From assembly GCA_020861205.1 (NCBI GenBank), contig JAJBSY010000067.1, forward strand, positions 1 to 7,280: a DNA stretch of 7,280 bases. The letters are read 5' to 3'. This document shows positions 1-4,869 of this stretch, piece by piece (position 1 is the stretch's first letter; the number at the start of each line of letters is the position of its first letter). Both the position numbers and the translations under genes were made by a program. The DNA comes from Deltaproteobacteria bacterium. GTDB taxonomy: Bacteria > Desulfobacterota > Desulfovibrionia > Desulfovibrionales > Desulfovibrionaceae. Below the pieces are notes generated by a model that was not told the DNA's origin, did no database searches, and saw nothing but the letters and a program-made list of their open reading frames with translations.

Positions 1-376
1 GAATGTAATAATTGTCATGATGAGTATCATCATTAATGATTTTATTCTTAGTTACATCTGGCATATCAATTATATATTTATATATTTCTAAGTTTACCGT
101 TCCAAAGAAGTGTGGAACACGTACTTCCCAAAAAACAGTATCATATAGAAATACACCTTTATATAAGGAGCCAATACTCAAAGATCTAGGGTTTGTGTTC
201 TCCTTGAACCAAGAAATTATTTTTTTTGCTTCTGGAGAATTTAGTGCGGTAGATTTAATATTGAACTCTGTCTGAAAATAATCAATCGCTTTCATTGGTC
301 TAGACTTGATGGGGATTTCCTCTCGTTGCATCCTATCATTAATTCTTTCTAGCCAAGCATCACTTGGAATAGTCAT
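1..376 (-). CDS. AT-rich protein of unknown function, N-terminal 125 residues (runs off window)
   Basis: An open frame reads without a stop from an ATG at 376 to the window edge, so the C-terminus is missing. The start is well supported: a GGAGGG ribosome binding site sits 4 nt upstream. The protein begins MTIPSDAWLERINDRMQREE and continues with a mix of charged helix-like and aromatic stretches, for example around residues 72-90 (YKGVFLYDTVFWEVRVPHFF). I see no signal peptide, membrane segment or known catalytic motif, and I do not recognise the family. The gene starts 20 bp after the resolvase stop codon on the same strand, so co-transcription is likely. Its base composition is striking: 32 of the first 120 bases are G or C, far below the resolvase next to it. 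This points to a separate origin and to a cargo role in the element, both of which are inferences. Confidence 0.75.
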   Translation of the reverse strand, partial: MTIPSDAWLERINDRMQREEIPIKSRPMKAIDYFQTEFNIKSTALNSPEAKKIISWFKENTNPRSLSIGSLYKGVFLYDTVFWEVRVPHFFGTVNLEIYKYIIDMPDVTKNKIINDDTHHDNYYI

Positions 377-396
377 TTGTCCCTCCAATCCGAGTT

Positions 397-954
397 CTAC
401 ACTGGAGCAAGAATGCGATAAATCGTTTGTCTGCTTATGCCATATTCCTTGGCAAGCGCCTGTTTGTTCTCGTGGTTAGCGGCTCTTTGCTTGATAGCCT
501 CTTCCTGCTCCGGCGTAAGCACTTTAGACCTTCCTAGCCGCCTTCCTTCTTTCTTGGCAAGGGCTATGCCCTCTCGTTGGCGTTCCCTAATTAAAGACCG
601 CTCGAATTGGGCGAACGCTCCCAGCATTTGGAACATAAGCGTTTGCATGGGGTTGTTTTCTCCGGCTTGGAAGGTCAGGTTTTCCTTGAGGAAGCGGACG
701 GATACGCCTCTGCCCGTCAGTTCCCGAACGAGGCGTTGCAGGTCTTCCAGATTTCGGGCGAGGCGGTCTATGCTGTGAACGGTAAGGGTATCGCCTTCCC
801 GCAGGTATTCGAGGCAGGCTTGTAGTTGCGGGCGTTTAGTGTCCTTTGCACTGGCTTTGTCCTCAAACACCCGGTCAAGGGTGATGCCGCACAGTTGCCG
901 TTCCGTGTTCTGGTCAAGGGAGCTTACCCGGATATAGCCGATTTGTGCGCTCAT
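397..954 (-). CDS. serine site-specific recombinase, resolvase/invertase family
   Basis: A 185-aa protein with the layout of small serine recombinases. The N-terminal catalytic domain has YIRVSS with the likely nucleophile Ser11, the arginine motif SIDRLARN (Arg64, Arg67) and FERSLIRER (Arg119) at the start of the long E helix. A C-terminal helix-turn-helix lies at about residues 148-182 (LTPEQEEAIKQ ... YGISRQTIYRIL). Such proteins cut both DNA strands through a Ser-phosphodiester link and either resolve cointegrates and multimers or invert segments. The start at 954 is preferred because GGAGG lies 5 nt before it and MSAQIGYIRVS matches family N-termini; an in-frame ATG at 978 lacks a ribosome binding site. 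All key residues are present, so it is probably active. A res-like site directly upstream favours resolvase over invertase. No tnpA is in the window, so a Tn3-type transposon is not shown. Confidence 0.93.
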   Translation of the reverse strand: MSAQIGYIRVSSLDQNTERQLCGITLDRVFEDKASAKDTKRPQLQACLEYLREGDTLTVHSIDRLARNLEDLQRLVRELTGRGVSVRFLKENLTFQAGENNPMQTLMFQMLGAFAQFERSLIRERQREGIALAKKEGRRLGRSKVLTPEQEEAIKQRAANHENKQALAKEYGISRQTIYRILAPV

Positions 955-960
955 GTTCGC

Positions 961-1001
961 CTCCATAGGTTGAATCATTTCGTAACAAAATATCTATGGA
1001 G
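961..1001. repeat. 10-bp inverted repeat spanning resolvase -10 and ribosome binding site
   Basis: The arms CTCCATAGGT (961-970) and ATCTATGGAG (992-1001) are inverted copies matching at 9 of 10 positions, 21 bp apart. One arm contains the GGAGG ribosome binding site of the resolvase; the other overlaps its -10 box. This could be an operator for another regulator or a further recombinase contact. The distal arm probably lies partly upstream of the transcription start, so an RNA hairpin is less likely than a DNA site. Confidence 0.5.
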
Positions 1002-1108
1002 TTTTGAGAATAGTGTCAAGAAAATAATATTGCCATGTTTTGTTACACTCGAAAGCCTTGAATGGTCATGTGGCAAAGATTGTCACGAAAGGTGTACCTT
1101 TTGAGACG
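981..1108. promoter_or_regulatory. res: candidate three-subsite res site of the resolvase
   Basis: Three inverted pairs of similar half-sites lie directly upstream of the resolvase. Site I (1081-1108, 28 bp) has halves TGTCACGAAAGGTG and CGTCTCAAAAGGTA, matching at 10 of 14 positions. Site II (1014-1047, 34 bp) has halves beginning TGTCAAGAAA and TGTAACAAAA. Site III (981-1011, 31 bp) has halves beginning CGTAACAAAA and ATTCTCAAAA. The six halves give a shared pattern of YGTMWCRAAA: the T at position 3 and AAA at positions 8-10 are in all six. In the gamma-delta/Tn3 family, res also has three subsites, with site I of 28 bp, site II of 34 bp and half-sites starting TGTC. Here the site I to site II centre distance is 64 bp, close to six helical turns. 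Crossover would be expected at the centre of site I (1094/1095). Site III is the weakest. Confidence 0.65.
991..1019 (-). promoter_or_regulatory. sigma-70-type promoter of the resolvase, inside res
   Basis: On the minus strand a perfect -35 box TTGACA (1019-1014) is followed after 17 bp by TAGATA (996-991), a fair -10 box. Transcription would start near 984, about 30 nt before the start codon. The -35 overlaps candidate res site II and the -10 overlaps site III. Binding by the resolvase would therefore be expected to shut off its own promoter, as is known for Tn3-type tnpR; that regulation is inferred here. Confidence 0.6.
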
Positions 1109-1187
1109 CATTCGCCCTAGTTGCTGGCGCATGCAAGCGGAGGCGCTCCGTAACTATTACGTAAAGCTTAACGAACACGAGACAGCA

Positions 1188-1204
1188 TCCCCCCGTATGG
1201 GGGA
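1188..1204. other. GC-only hairpin between res and the 150-aa gene
   Basis: TCCCCC (1188-1193) and GGGGGA (1199-1204) form a perfect 6-bp stem with a 5-nt loop. Neither strand has a T-run after it, so it is not a typical intrinsic terminator, although it lies 80 bp downstream of the 150-aa gene. The rest of 1109-1283 shows only short palindromes (CGGAG/CTCCG at 1138-1150, TTACGTAA at 1157-1164, TTCCGG/CCGGAA at 1245-1275). Confidence 0.4.
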
Positions 1205-1283
1205 AATGTCACCAACGATAGAATGTAGGTGGGCGCTCGTAAATTTCCGGTAAAAACAAACTGTGGCTGCCGGAAGAGGCTCA

Positions 1284-1736
1284 TTACCCCACGGTTCTGG
1301 TGTAAACCAATTCCATTTCAGAGAGAAAGCTCGCTATCCTCTCAAGGGTATCCAGCGATTCACGGATATGTCCGCCCAATGTTTGCAGGAAATACTCCGG
1401 TAAGTCTTGGGCCATATCGATCTGCTCCATGAGCGTAATTGTGACGGAAAGACGGTCAATGACCTGCATCATAAGGTTAAAAGAATCTTCGGATTGATAC
1501 TGTTTAAGGTATTCCGACTCGTCTTTCAGGGCATTGGGGGATACGCGATATATGCGGGTCTGGCCTGCCTCGTCCTCTCTGGAGGACTCTTGCACAGGTT
1601 CCCCAATGGGTGTGGGTTGCCTATCGGCCGGAACGAAGGGTTGGATGGCATCAAGGGCCGCTTGCAAGCTGGCGGCGAGTGCGGGCAGGTCGAGGTTTTG
1701 CGGAATACCTGAAAGGTTGTGAGGAAGAGTGGACAT
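1284..1736 (-). CDS. 150-aa helical protein of unknown function
   Basis: I do not recognise this protein. The ATG at 1736 is chosen because a GGAG ribosome binding site sits 8 nt upstream; a longer in-frame version from a TTG at 1781 has no better signal. Residues 1-45 are rich in Leu, Ala, Pro and Gln (MSTLPHNLSGIPQNLDLPAL), residues 46-65 are acidic and polar, and residues 70-145 look like two or three amphipathic helices with regular Leu/Ile/Met spacing, including SFNLMMQVIDRLSVTITLME and LPEYFLQTLGGHIRESLDTL. No Cys, signal peptide or membrane segment is seen. It lies between the resolvase and integrase genes on the same strand, has its own leader and candidate promoter, and is separated from the resolvase by the res site. 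The acidic, helical character would suit a protein-binding or small accessory role, which is a guess. A codon-like frame, good start context and isolation from other frames support it being real. Confidence 0.7.
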   Translation of the reverse strand: MSTLPHNLSGIPQNLDLPALAASLQAALDAIQPFVPADRQPTPIGEPVQESSREDEAGQTRIYRVSPNALKDESEYLKQYQSEDSFNLMMQVIDRLSVTITLMEQIDMAQDLPEYFLQTLGGHIRESLDTLERIASFLSEMELVYTRTVG

Positions 1737-1957
1737 GGCATGCTCTCCGGGGTTGCCGATTGGCAACTGCCGGATGAACAATTGCCGGGAGCTCTAAGCC
1801 GCCCTAGGACGGTGGCCGTATTCCCCGTTGCCGGGTATTGTATTCCGAACCACTCCCGACAGGGTATGCAGTAAGACGGTTGCTACAGCTCTCACTGTGA
1901 CAACCCCACGCATGTCGGCGGTGGTTCCGCCTAGGGATAAAGGTGCTTAGAACACCT
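1737..1957 (-). promoter_or_regulatory. long, hairpin-rich leader of the 150-aa gene (possible structured RNA)
   Basis: Read on the minus strand, this 220-nt stretch contains a series of perfect short stems. These are AGGTG/CACCT (1957-1941), GGCGG/CCGCC (1931-1917), a nested pair GGTTG + ACAG / CTGT + CAACC (1905-1878), CCCG-GCAA-CGGG (1835-1824) with a GNRA-type tetraloop, and GTTGCC/GGCAAC (1767-1752) just ahead of the ribosome binding site. A near-palindrome CCGTCCTAGGGCGG lies at 1812-1799. A candidate promoter ends at 1964, so transcription would begin at about the first hairpin. The GCAA tetraloop appears only on the minus strand, which favours that orientation. No known riboswitch or RNA family was recognised. 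The same stems exist on the plus strand, where a terminator follows at 2048, so a plus-strand small RNA is the alternative. Confidence 0.4.
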
Positions 1958-1963
1958 GTTAAT

Positions 1964-1992
1964 AGACTATGATAGCTAGCCATTCTGGTCAA
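1964..1992 (-). promoter_or_regulatory. candidate promoter of the 150-aa gene and its leader
   Basis: On the minus strand TTGACC (1992-1987) is separated by 17 bp from TAGTCT (1969-1964). The -35 matches the sigma-70 consensus at five of six positions and the -10 at three of six. The predicted start, near 1957, coincides with the first hairpin of the leader. Confidence 0.35.
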
Positions 1993-2016
1993 GAAAACAA
2001 TAGATGCGACCAACAA

Positions 2017-2048
2017 GCCCTCAGGATGGCGTATGCGGGGCGTTTTTT
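2017..2048 (+). terminator. possible intrinsic terminator
   Basis: On the plus strand GCCCT (2017-2021) can pair with GGGGC (2037-2041), and six T residues follow at 2043-2048. The stem is short (four Watson-Crick pairs plus one G-U), so strength is doubtful. No plus-strand protein gene lies upstream, so if it works it would end a small plus-strand RNA from about 1780-2016. Confidence 0.3.
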
Positions 2049-2270
2049 ATGCGGACGGCTTATGGGTCGGATTTTATTTTTTAAGGCTTGTAAAGGTTTG
2101 TGTAGCGGAGGTGCGGATGGGCAGGGTTAGGGGGGCACTGAACAGTGAGGCTTTGTCTCTTCTCTGAACACCGGAGCTTGGGGTGGGATGGGGATAGGTA
2201 GGAAGTACGGCCATTATGATTATGGCAGTTAGGCCATGCTCTGAACCGCCTCTCGTCACTCCTGACACCA
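2049..2270. other. non-coding stretch with G-rich plus strand and small palindromes
   Basis: No convincing gene is present. Two clusters of G-runs lie on the plus strand: GGG, GGG and GGGGGG at 2119-2135, and GGGG, GGG, GGGG at 2180-2193, each separated by 1-3 bases. A perfect palindromic pair CACTG-AA-CAGTG is at 2136-2147, and an inverted repeat GCCAT/ATGGC is at about 2211-2227. A 65-codon minus-strand frame (2074-2271) starts with GTG, has no ribosome binding site and is not called. Confidence 0.4.
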
Positions 2271-2447
2271 CTTAAGGTTACTTAAGGTATCTTAAGGGTT
2301 CCTTCCCTCTGTGTTCCCTTTTAAGTGGGCTTTAATTGTAAACATATGTTATATTTAAATAATATTACCAACCCTAAGTGTACTTAAGTAGACTTAAGGG
2401 GGCTTTCTCTATGCTGTTCCTCTTAAGTGAGCTCTAATTTAACATGC
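2271..2447. repeat. duplicated iteron-like array of CTTAAG repeats around an AT-rich centre
   Basis: Three direct repeats start exactly 10 bp apart at 2271, 2281 and 2291 (CTTAAGGTTA, CTTAAGGTAT, CTTAAGGGTT). A related box TTTAAGT starts 29 bp after the third, at 2320, followed by GGGCTTTAATT. The same arrangement recurs 102 bp later: CCTAAGTGTA, CTTAAGTAGA and CTTAAGGGGG at 2373, 2383 and 2393, then CTTAAGT at 2422, again 29 bp after the third, followed by GAGCTCTAATT and AACAT. Between the two units is an AT-rich segment with a perfect palindrome AACATATGTT (2341-2350). Repeats one helical turn apart are typical of cooperative protein binding. This could be an iteron-type replication origin, a partition or regulator site, or recombinase arm sites; the sequence does not decide between them. 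It lies just beyond the integrase stop codon. Confidence 0.9.
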
Positions 2448-2455
2448 CGTCATAA

Positions 2456-4663
2456 TTAATTTAATGTCTTCCCTGCCCATACGCTTTGCTTCAAGCCGTC
2501 GATGTCGAGGAGAGGCCGCACGTACTCTGAAAAGGGGGCGGTGATACTGCTATAAAGGACGTGCGGCAGAGTGCCTTTTGCATATATGTCAAAGGTAATG
2601 CTGCCCTGCTTATGCCCCAGATAGCTGATGGCGGCGGTTTCTTGAATGTCTTGTTGTTGCATGCACCAATCAGATATAGTGTGTCGGAAGCTGTGGAACA
2701 CCTTCTTACCTTCGCCATATTCGCCACTGACGATGCCAACACGCTCGCGATATTGCCCGTACCAGTGGGAAAGTTTATGGCCGTATTTATTTGAGCTTGC
2801 TGTTTTCTTCAGTTCTGGGAACAGGCGCCCATTATCTTCCGGTGCGTAATTTCTCCGCTGTGCCTCGTCGGCCTCCTGAAAAATTCGGGCAACATAGCCT
2901 AAAAAGTTTAGATCATCGACCAAGATGGAAGAGAGCGGAACATAGCGCCGTGATGGTTTATTCTTTAGGCGTTGGTATCCTTTGCTGTCATTTATGAAGA
3001 TGCACGGGGTTTCTTCCGCCTGTTTTGCCTCGTCTAAAACGGCTCTTACATCCGGCATTGGCTGGCCCAAAGTGAATAAGCGCCTTCTGTTGCGTTTTTT
3101 GTCTACCAATACAATATCGTCAAGGTGGAGTTGTGAAAGTTCTTCAAGCCGAGCGCCAGTGAACAGGCCAAGTAGGGGAACCCAGTAACGAGAAGCCTTG
3201 CCGCCTGAATCCGGCACCATAATCTTTGCAGCCTGACGCATGCCCGCTGTAAGAAAAGAGGCCGGGGTGAACAGCTTACGGATGTCTTCCGCAGTGTAGG
3301 GGTCGCGCTCTTCCTCCTCCGTTCTTTCCGGTTTTTCAACATTCAGGTTGTTGGCTATGGCCGAATTGAAGTGATACTCGTTTGTTCCGGCCCATTTCAA
3401 AAAAGCAATAACCGGCTGGCAATATGTAATAATGGTTTGGCGGTCGATTCTGTCTTCCTCCGGTATGCGCCCGGCTTCCGCCTCTTCAAGTAAAAGAGGC
3501 AAGGGGATATCCCGATATTGGCGCTTTTTTCTGCGGTTTGCGGGAAATCCGAATAATACTTTCCTGTACGCCTGCAAGTGTTGAGCACCTATCATGTTAA
3601 CCGGGAGCGCATCTTCCGGGTCTATGACCGCTTGGAACAGCGCGAATTTACTTTCAGTCCTTCGCCTTGAAAGGTCATCCCGTTTTTTCTCGCGTGTTCG
3701 CTGGTCTAAATATTGGATTATCGCTTCGGATAATTTGGGTGATGGCTTTACTGCCGGAGTGGGCTTTGAGGCGTTTTCCCGCCGCTGTTGAGACTTATCC
3801 CGGCGCTTCTCTTTTCGCGCTTCCTGACGCCTTTCTAGCGCTTCTATGGCGGTATCGTGAGCAGCATATTCGCCTTGAGCGGTTTGCTCCGCCGCCTCGT
3901 AAAATGTGACCTGTGCCTTGAGCAATTCTTGGCAGGTTTTAAGGTAAGCGGGTGAGGCTTGAGGCGGTGTATGCTGAAACGCTTTACAGCTTTCCGTTTC
4001 CGGGTCGCAATCTATACCGTGGACGGCAAGCTGCTTGTCCGCCTCTTGCGCCATGCGGCCAACGCTCCGAGCCTTAAGGTCGGATAGGTAAATATTCTTG
4101 AGGTTGGCTGCGGTGGTAGCATCCGCCCCGGCGCGATATTCAAGGTCTTTTATTGTCGGGGTTGCCTGGTTACGGATATGGGCGGTCTGCAAGGCAAAAA
4201 GGTCGGAACCTTTGAGGGCAGCGAGAAGCCATGTATCCGCAATAGCGCGTATTTCCTCGTCGGTAAGGCTGCTTAAGGCGCGGCCTTGAAATTCACTTGT
4301 GTACCCATTGGAAGAGCTTGAGTTATCTTGTGTCACAGGGCTTTTTCTCTGGCTGATATTAATGGGCGTGTACCCCATAAGGCCATATTCATTGCCCGAT
4401 ATGGCATCATGGGTCAAGCCGCCCGCCCTCCGTTCAAGGGCTTGGCGAGCAAAGGAAAAGACCTCAAAAGCCGCCGCTGCAAGCCGGAACGCCCTGCGCT
4501 TGGCTTCGGCAGCATAACAGCGCCCGATGCTGCGGCGGTATTCGGTTTTGCCAAGGCAGGTTTGCAGGTCGGCAGGGATACGGATACGGAAGATTAGGGA
4601 GTTGCGGTGGCGGGAAAGATAGGGCGAGTGCGCTGACGATGGCCGGGAAGCGGAAACAAGCAT
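2456..4663 (-). CDS. int: tyrosine recombinase (phage-type integrase), long form with extended N-terminus
   Basis: A 735-aa site-specific recombinase expected to integrate and excise the element at tRNA-Pro. Residues 15-70 (YLSRHRNSLIFRIRIPADLQ and following) resemble the N-terminal domain seen in long island integrases, with the pattern R-x-P-x-D-L then S-I-G and A-x-x-A-x-R. Residues 240-300 are charged and helical, probably a linker (EALERRQEARKEKRRDKSQQ). A core-binding domain fits 310-435 and the catalytic domain 455-700. The catalytic residues are visible: Arg505 (TGARLEEL), a Lys near 567-569 (LKNKPSRR), His657 and Arg660 (HSFRH), His684 (YLGHKQG) and the nucleophile Tyr694 (DIYAKG). 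At 735 aa it is much longer than the usual 350-450 aa. The ATG at 4663 has AGAGG 6 nt upstream. Both this ribosome binding site and the start codon lie within an inverted repeat that may control translation. No frameshift is apparent and all catalytic positions are kept, so it is probably functional. Confidence 0.95.
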   Translation of the reverse strand: MLVSASRPSSAHSPYLSRHRNSLIFRIRIPADLQTCLGKTEYRRSIGRCYAAEAKRRAFRLAAAAFEVFSFARQALERRAGGLTHDAISGNEYGLMGYTPINISQRKSPVTQDNSSSSNGYTSEFQGRALSSLTDEEIRAIADTWLLAALKGSDLFALQTAHIRNQATPTIKDLEYRAGADATTAANLKNIYLSDLKARSVGRMAQEADKQLAVHGIDCDPETESCKAFQHTPPQASPAYLKTCQELLKAQVTFYEAAEQTAQGEYAAHDTAIEALERRQEARKEKRRDKSQQRRENASKPTPAVKPSPKLSEAIIQYLDQRTREKKRDDLSRRRTESKFALFQAVIDPEDALPVNMIGAQHLQAYRKVLFGFPANRRKKRQYRDIPLPLLLEEAEAGRIPEEDRIDRQTIITYCQPVIAFLKWAGTNEYHFNSAIANNLNVEKPERTEEEERDPYTAEDIRKLFTPASFLTAGMRQAAKIMVPDSGGKASRYWVPLLGLFTGARLEELSQLHLDDIVLVDKKRNRRRLFTLGQPMPDVRAVLDEAKQAEETPCIFINDSKGYQRLKNKPSRRYVPLSSILVDDLNFLGYVARIFQEADEAQRRNYAPEDNGRLFPELKKTASSNKYGHKLSHWYGQYRERVGIVSGEYGEGKKVFHSFRHTISDWCMQQQDIQETAAISYLGHKQGSITFDIYAKGTLPHVLYSSITAPFSEYVRPLLDIDGLKQSVWAGKTLN

Positions 4664-4744
4664 GGTCTGCCTCTCAAGAAACCCGCCTGTTGGCTTGTGG
4701 ACACGTTTTGTGTATCCACACGATTTCTTGAGGGACAGACCATG
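4661..4744. repeat. 21-bp inverted repeat enclosing the integrase start region
   Basis: Arms 4661-4681 and 4724-4744 are inverted copies matching at 19 of 21 positions; the outer half reads CATGGTCTG and the inner half CTCAAGAAA in both. The left arm contains the integrase start codon and ribosome binding site. In a minus-strand transcript begun beyond 4744, one of the two differences becomes a G-U pair, giving an almost continuous 21-bp stem that would hide AGAGG and the AUG. The loop holds a second imperfect inverted pair, TGTGGA (4696-4701) and TCCACA (4715-4720). Possible roles are an RNA switch against read-through from the tRNA, or an operator or recombinase arm site near the attachment site. 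Confidence 0.9.
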
Positions 4745-4766
4745 AAAATCAGGGTAAGTGCCTGAT
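4745..4766 (-). terminator. intrinsic terminator-like hairpin behind tRNA-Pro
   Basis: On the minus strand ATCAGG (4766-4761) pairs with CCTGAT (4753-4748) around a 7-nt loop, and the stem runs straight into TTTT (4748-4745). It starts 10 nt after the encoded CCA of the tRNA, the right place to end the tRNA transcript before it enters the integrase gene. The stem is only 6 bp, with 3 G-C pairs, so termination may be partial. Confidence 0.55.
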
Positions 4767-4776
4767 ACTATTCATC

Positions 4777-4853
4777 TGGTCGGGATGAGAGGATTTGAAC
4801 CTCCGGCCCCTGCGTCCCGAACGCAGTGCTCTACCAGACTGAGCCACATCCCG
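4777..4853 (-). tRNA. tRNA-Pro (anticodon CGG), likely integration target
   Basis: A complete 77-nt cloverleaf reads on the minus strand. The acceptor CGGGATG pairs with CATCCCG, the D arm is GCTC...GAGC, the anticodon stem CTGCG/CGCAG encloses TTCGGGA (anticodon CGG, reading CCG codons), and the T arm GGAGG/CCTCT contains TTCAAAT. Discriminator A and CCA are encoded at 4780-4777. The GG at anticodon positions 2-3 plus G37 identify proline. The 3' part (about 4777-4800) is the expected attachment core because the integrase gene follows immediately, and the element has kept or restored a full 3' end. No second copy of this 3' end is in the window. Confidence 0.95.
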
Positions 4854-4869
4854 ATATGGTCGGCGCGGT

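Larger units (their letters stand above)
1..4776. mobile_element. tRNA-proximal end of an integrated genomic island or integrative element (other end not in window)
   Basis: A tyrosine recombinase gene starts 114 bp beyond the 3' end of a tRNA-Pro gene and is transcribed away from it, the usual layout of a tRNA-integrated island. Everything to its left is minus-strand accessory DNA: an unknown helical protein, a serine resolvase with a res-like site, and an AT-rich partial gene. To the right of the tRNA the DNA is GC-rich and codes for chemotaxis functions. No second copy of the tRNA 3' end was found by eye at lower positions, so the distal attachment site should be outside the window. The exact boundary is inferred; the crossover most likely lies inside the tRNA 3' part. 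No conjugation, replication or phage structural gene is visible, so island, integrative plasmid and prophage cannot be told apart here. Confidence 0.75.

Noticed and set aside
36..275. 79-codon plus-strand frame
   Set aside because: It is antisense to the better supported partial gene at 1-376, which has a strong ribosome binding site and ATG and stays open to the window edge.
397..1283. Complete Tn3-family transposon
   Set aside because: A resolvase and res-like site are present, but no tnpA or typical 38-bp terminal inverted repeat was seen, so no transposon can be drawn.
1984..1990. Second attachment site (short match TCTGGTC to the tRNA-Pro junction)
   Set aside because: Only seven bases match and the similarity does not extend into the tRNA 3' end.
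1804..2016. 70-codon minus-strand frame
   Set aside because: It begins at TTG without a ribosome binding site, overlaps the hairpin-rich leader and candidate promoter, and its protein looks like translated non-coding DNA.
2074..2271. 65-codon minus-strand frame
   Set aside because: GTG start without a ribosome binding site, low-complexity protein, and overlap with the G-rich and repeat region.
2271..2447. CRISPR array
   Set aside because: The repeats are only about 6-10 bp with no unique spacers and a one-turn period, so this is a binding-site array, not CRISPR.
4742..4765. Seven-codon plus-strand peptide after the inverted repeat, with its own ribosome-binding-like GAGGG
   Set aside because: The good start context is a by-product of the inverted copy of the integrase start; the frame ends within the terminator hairpin.
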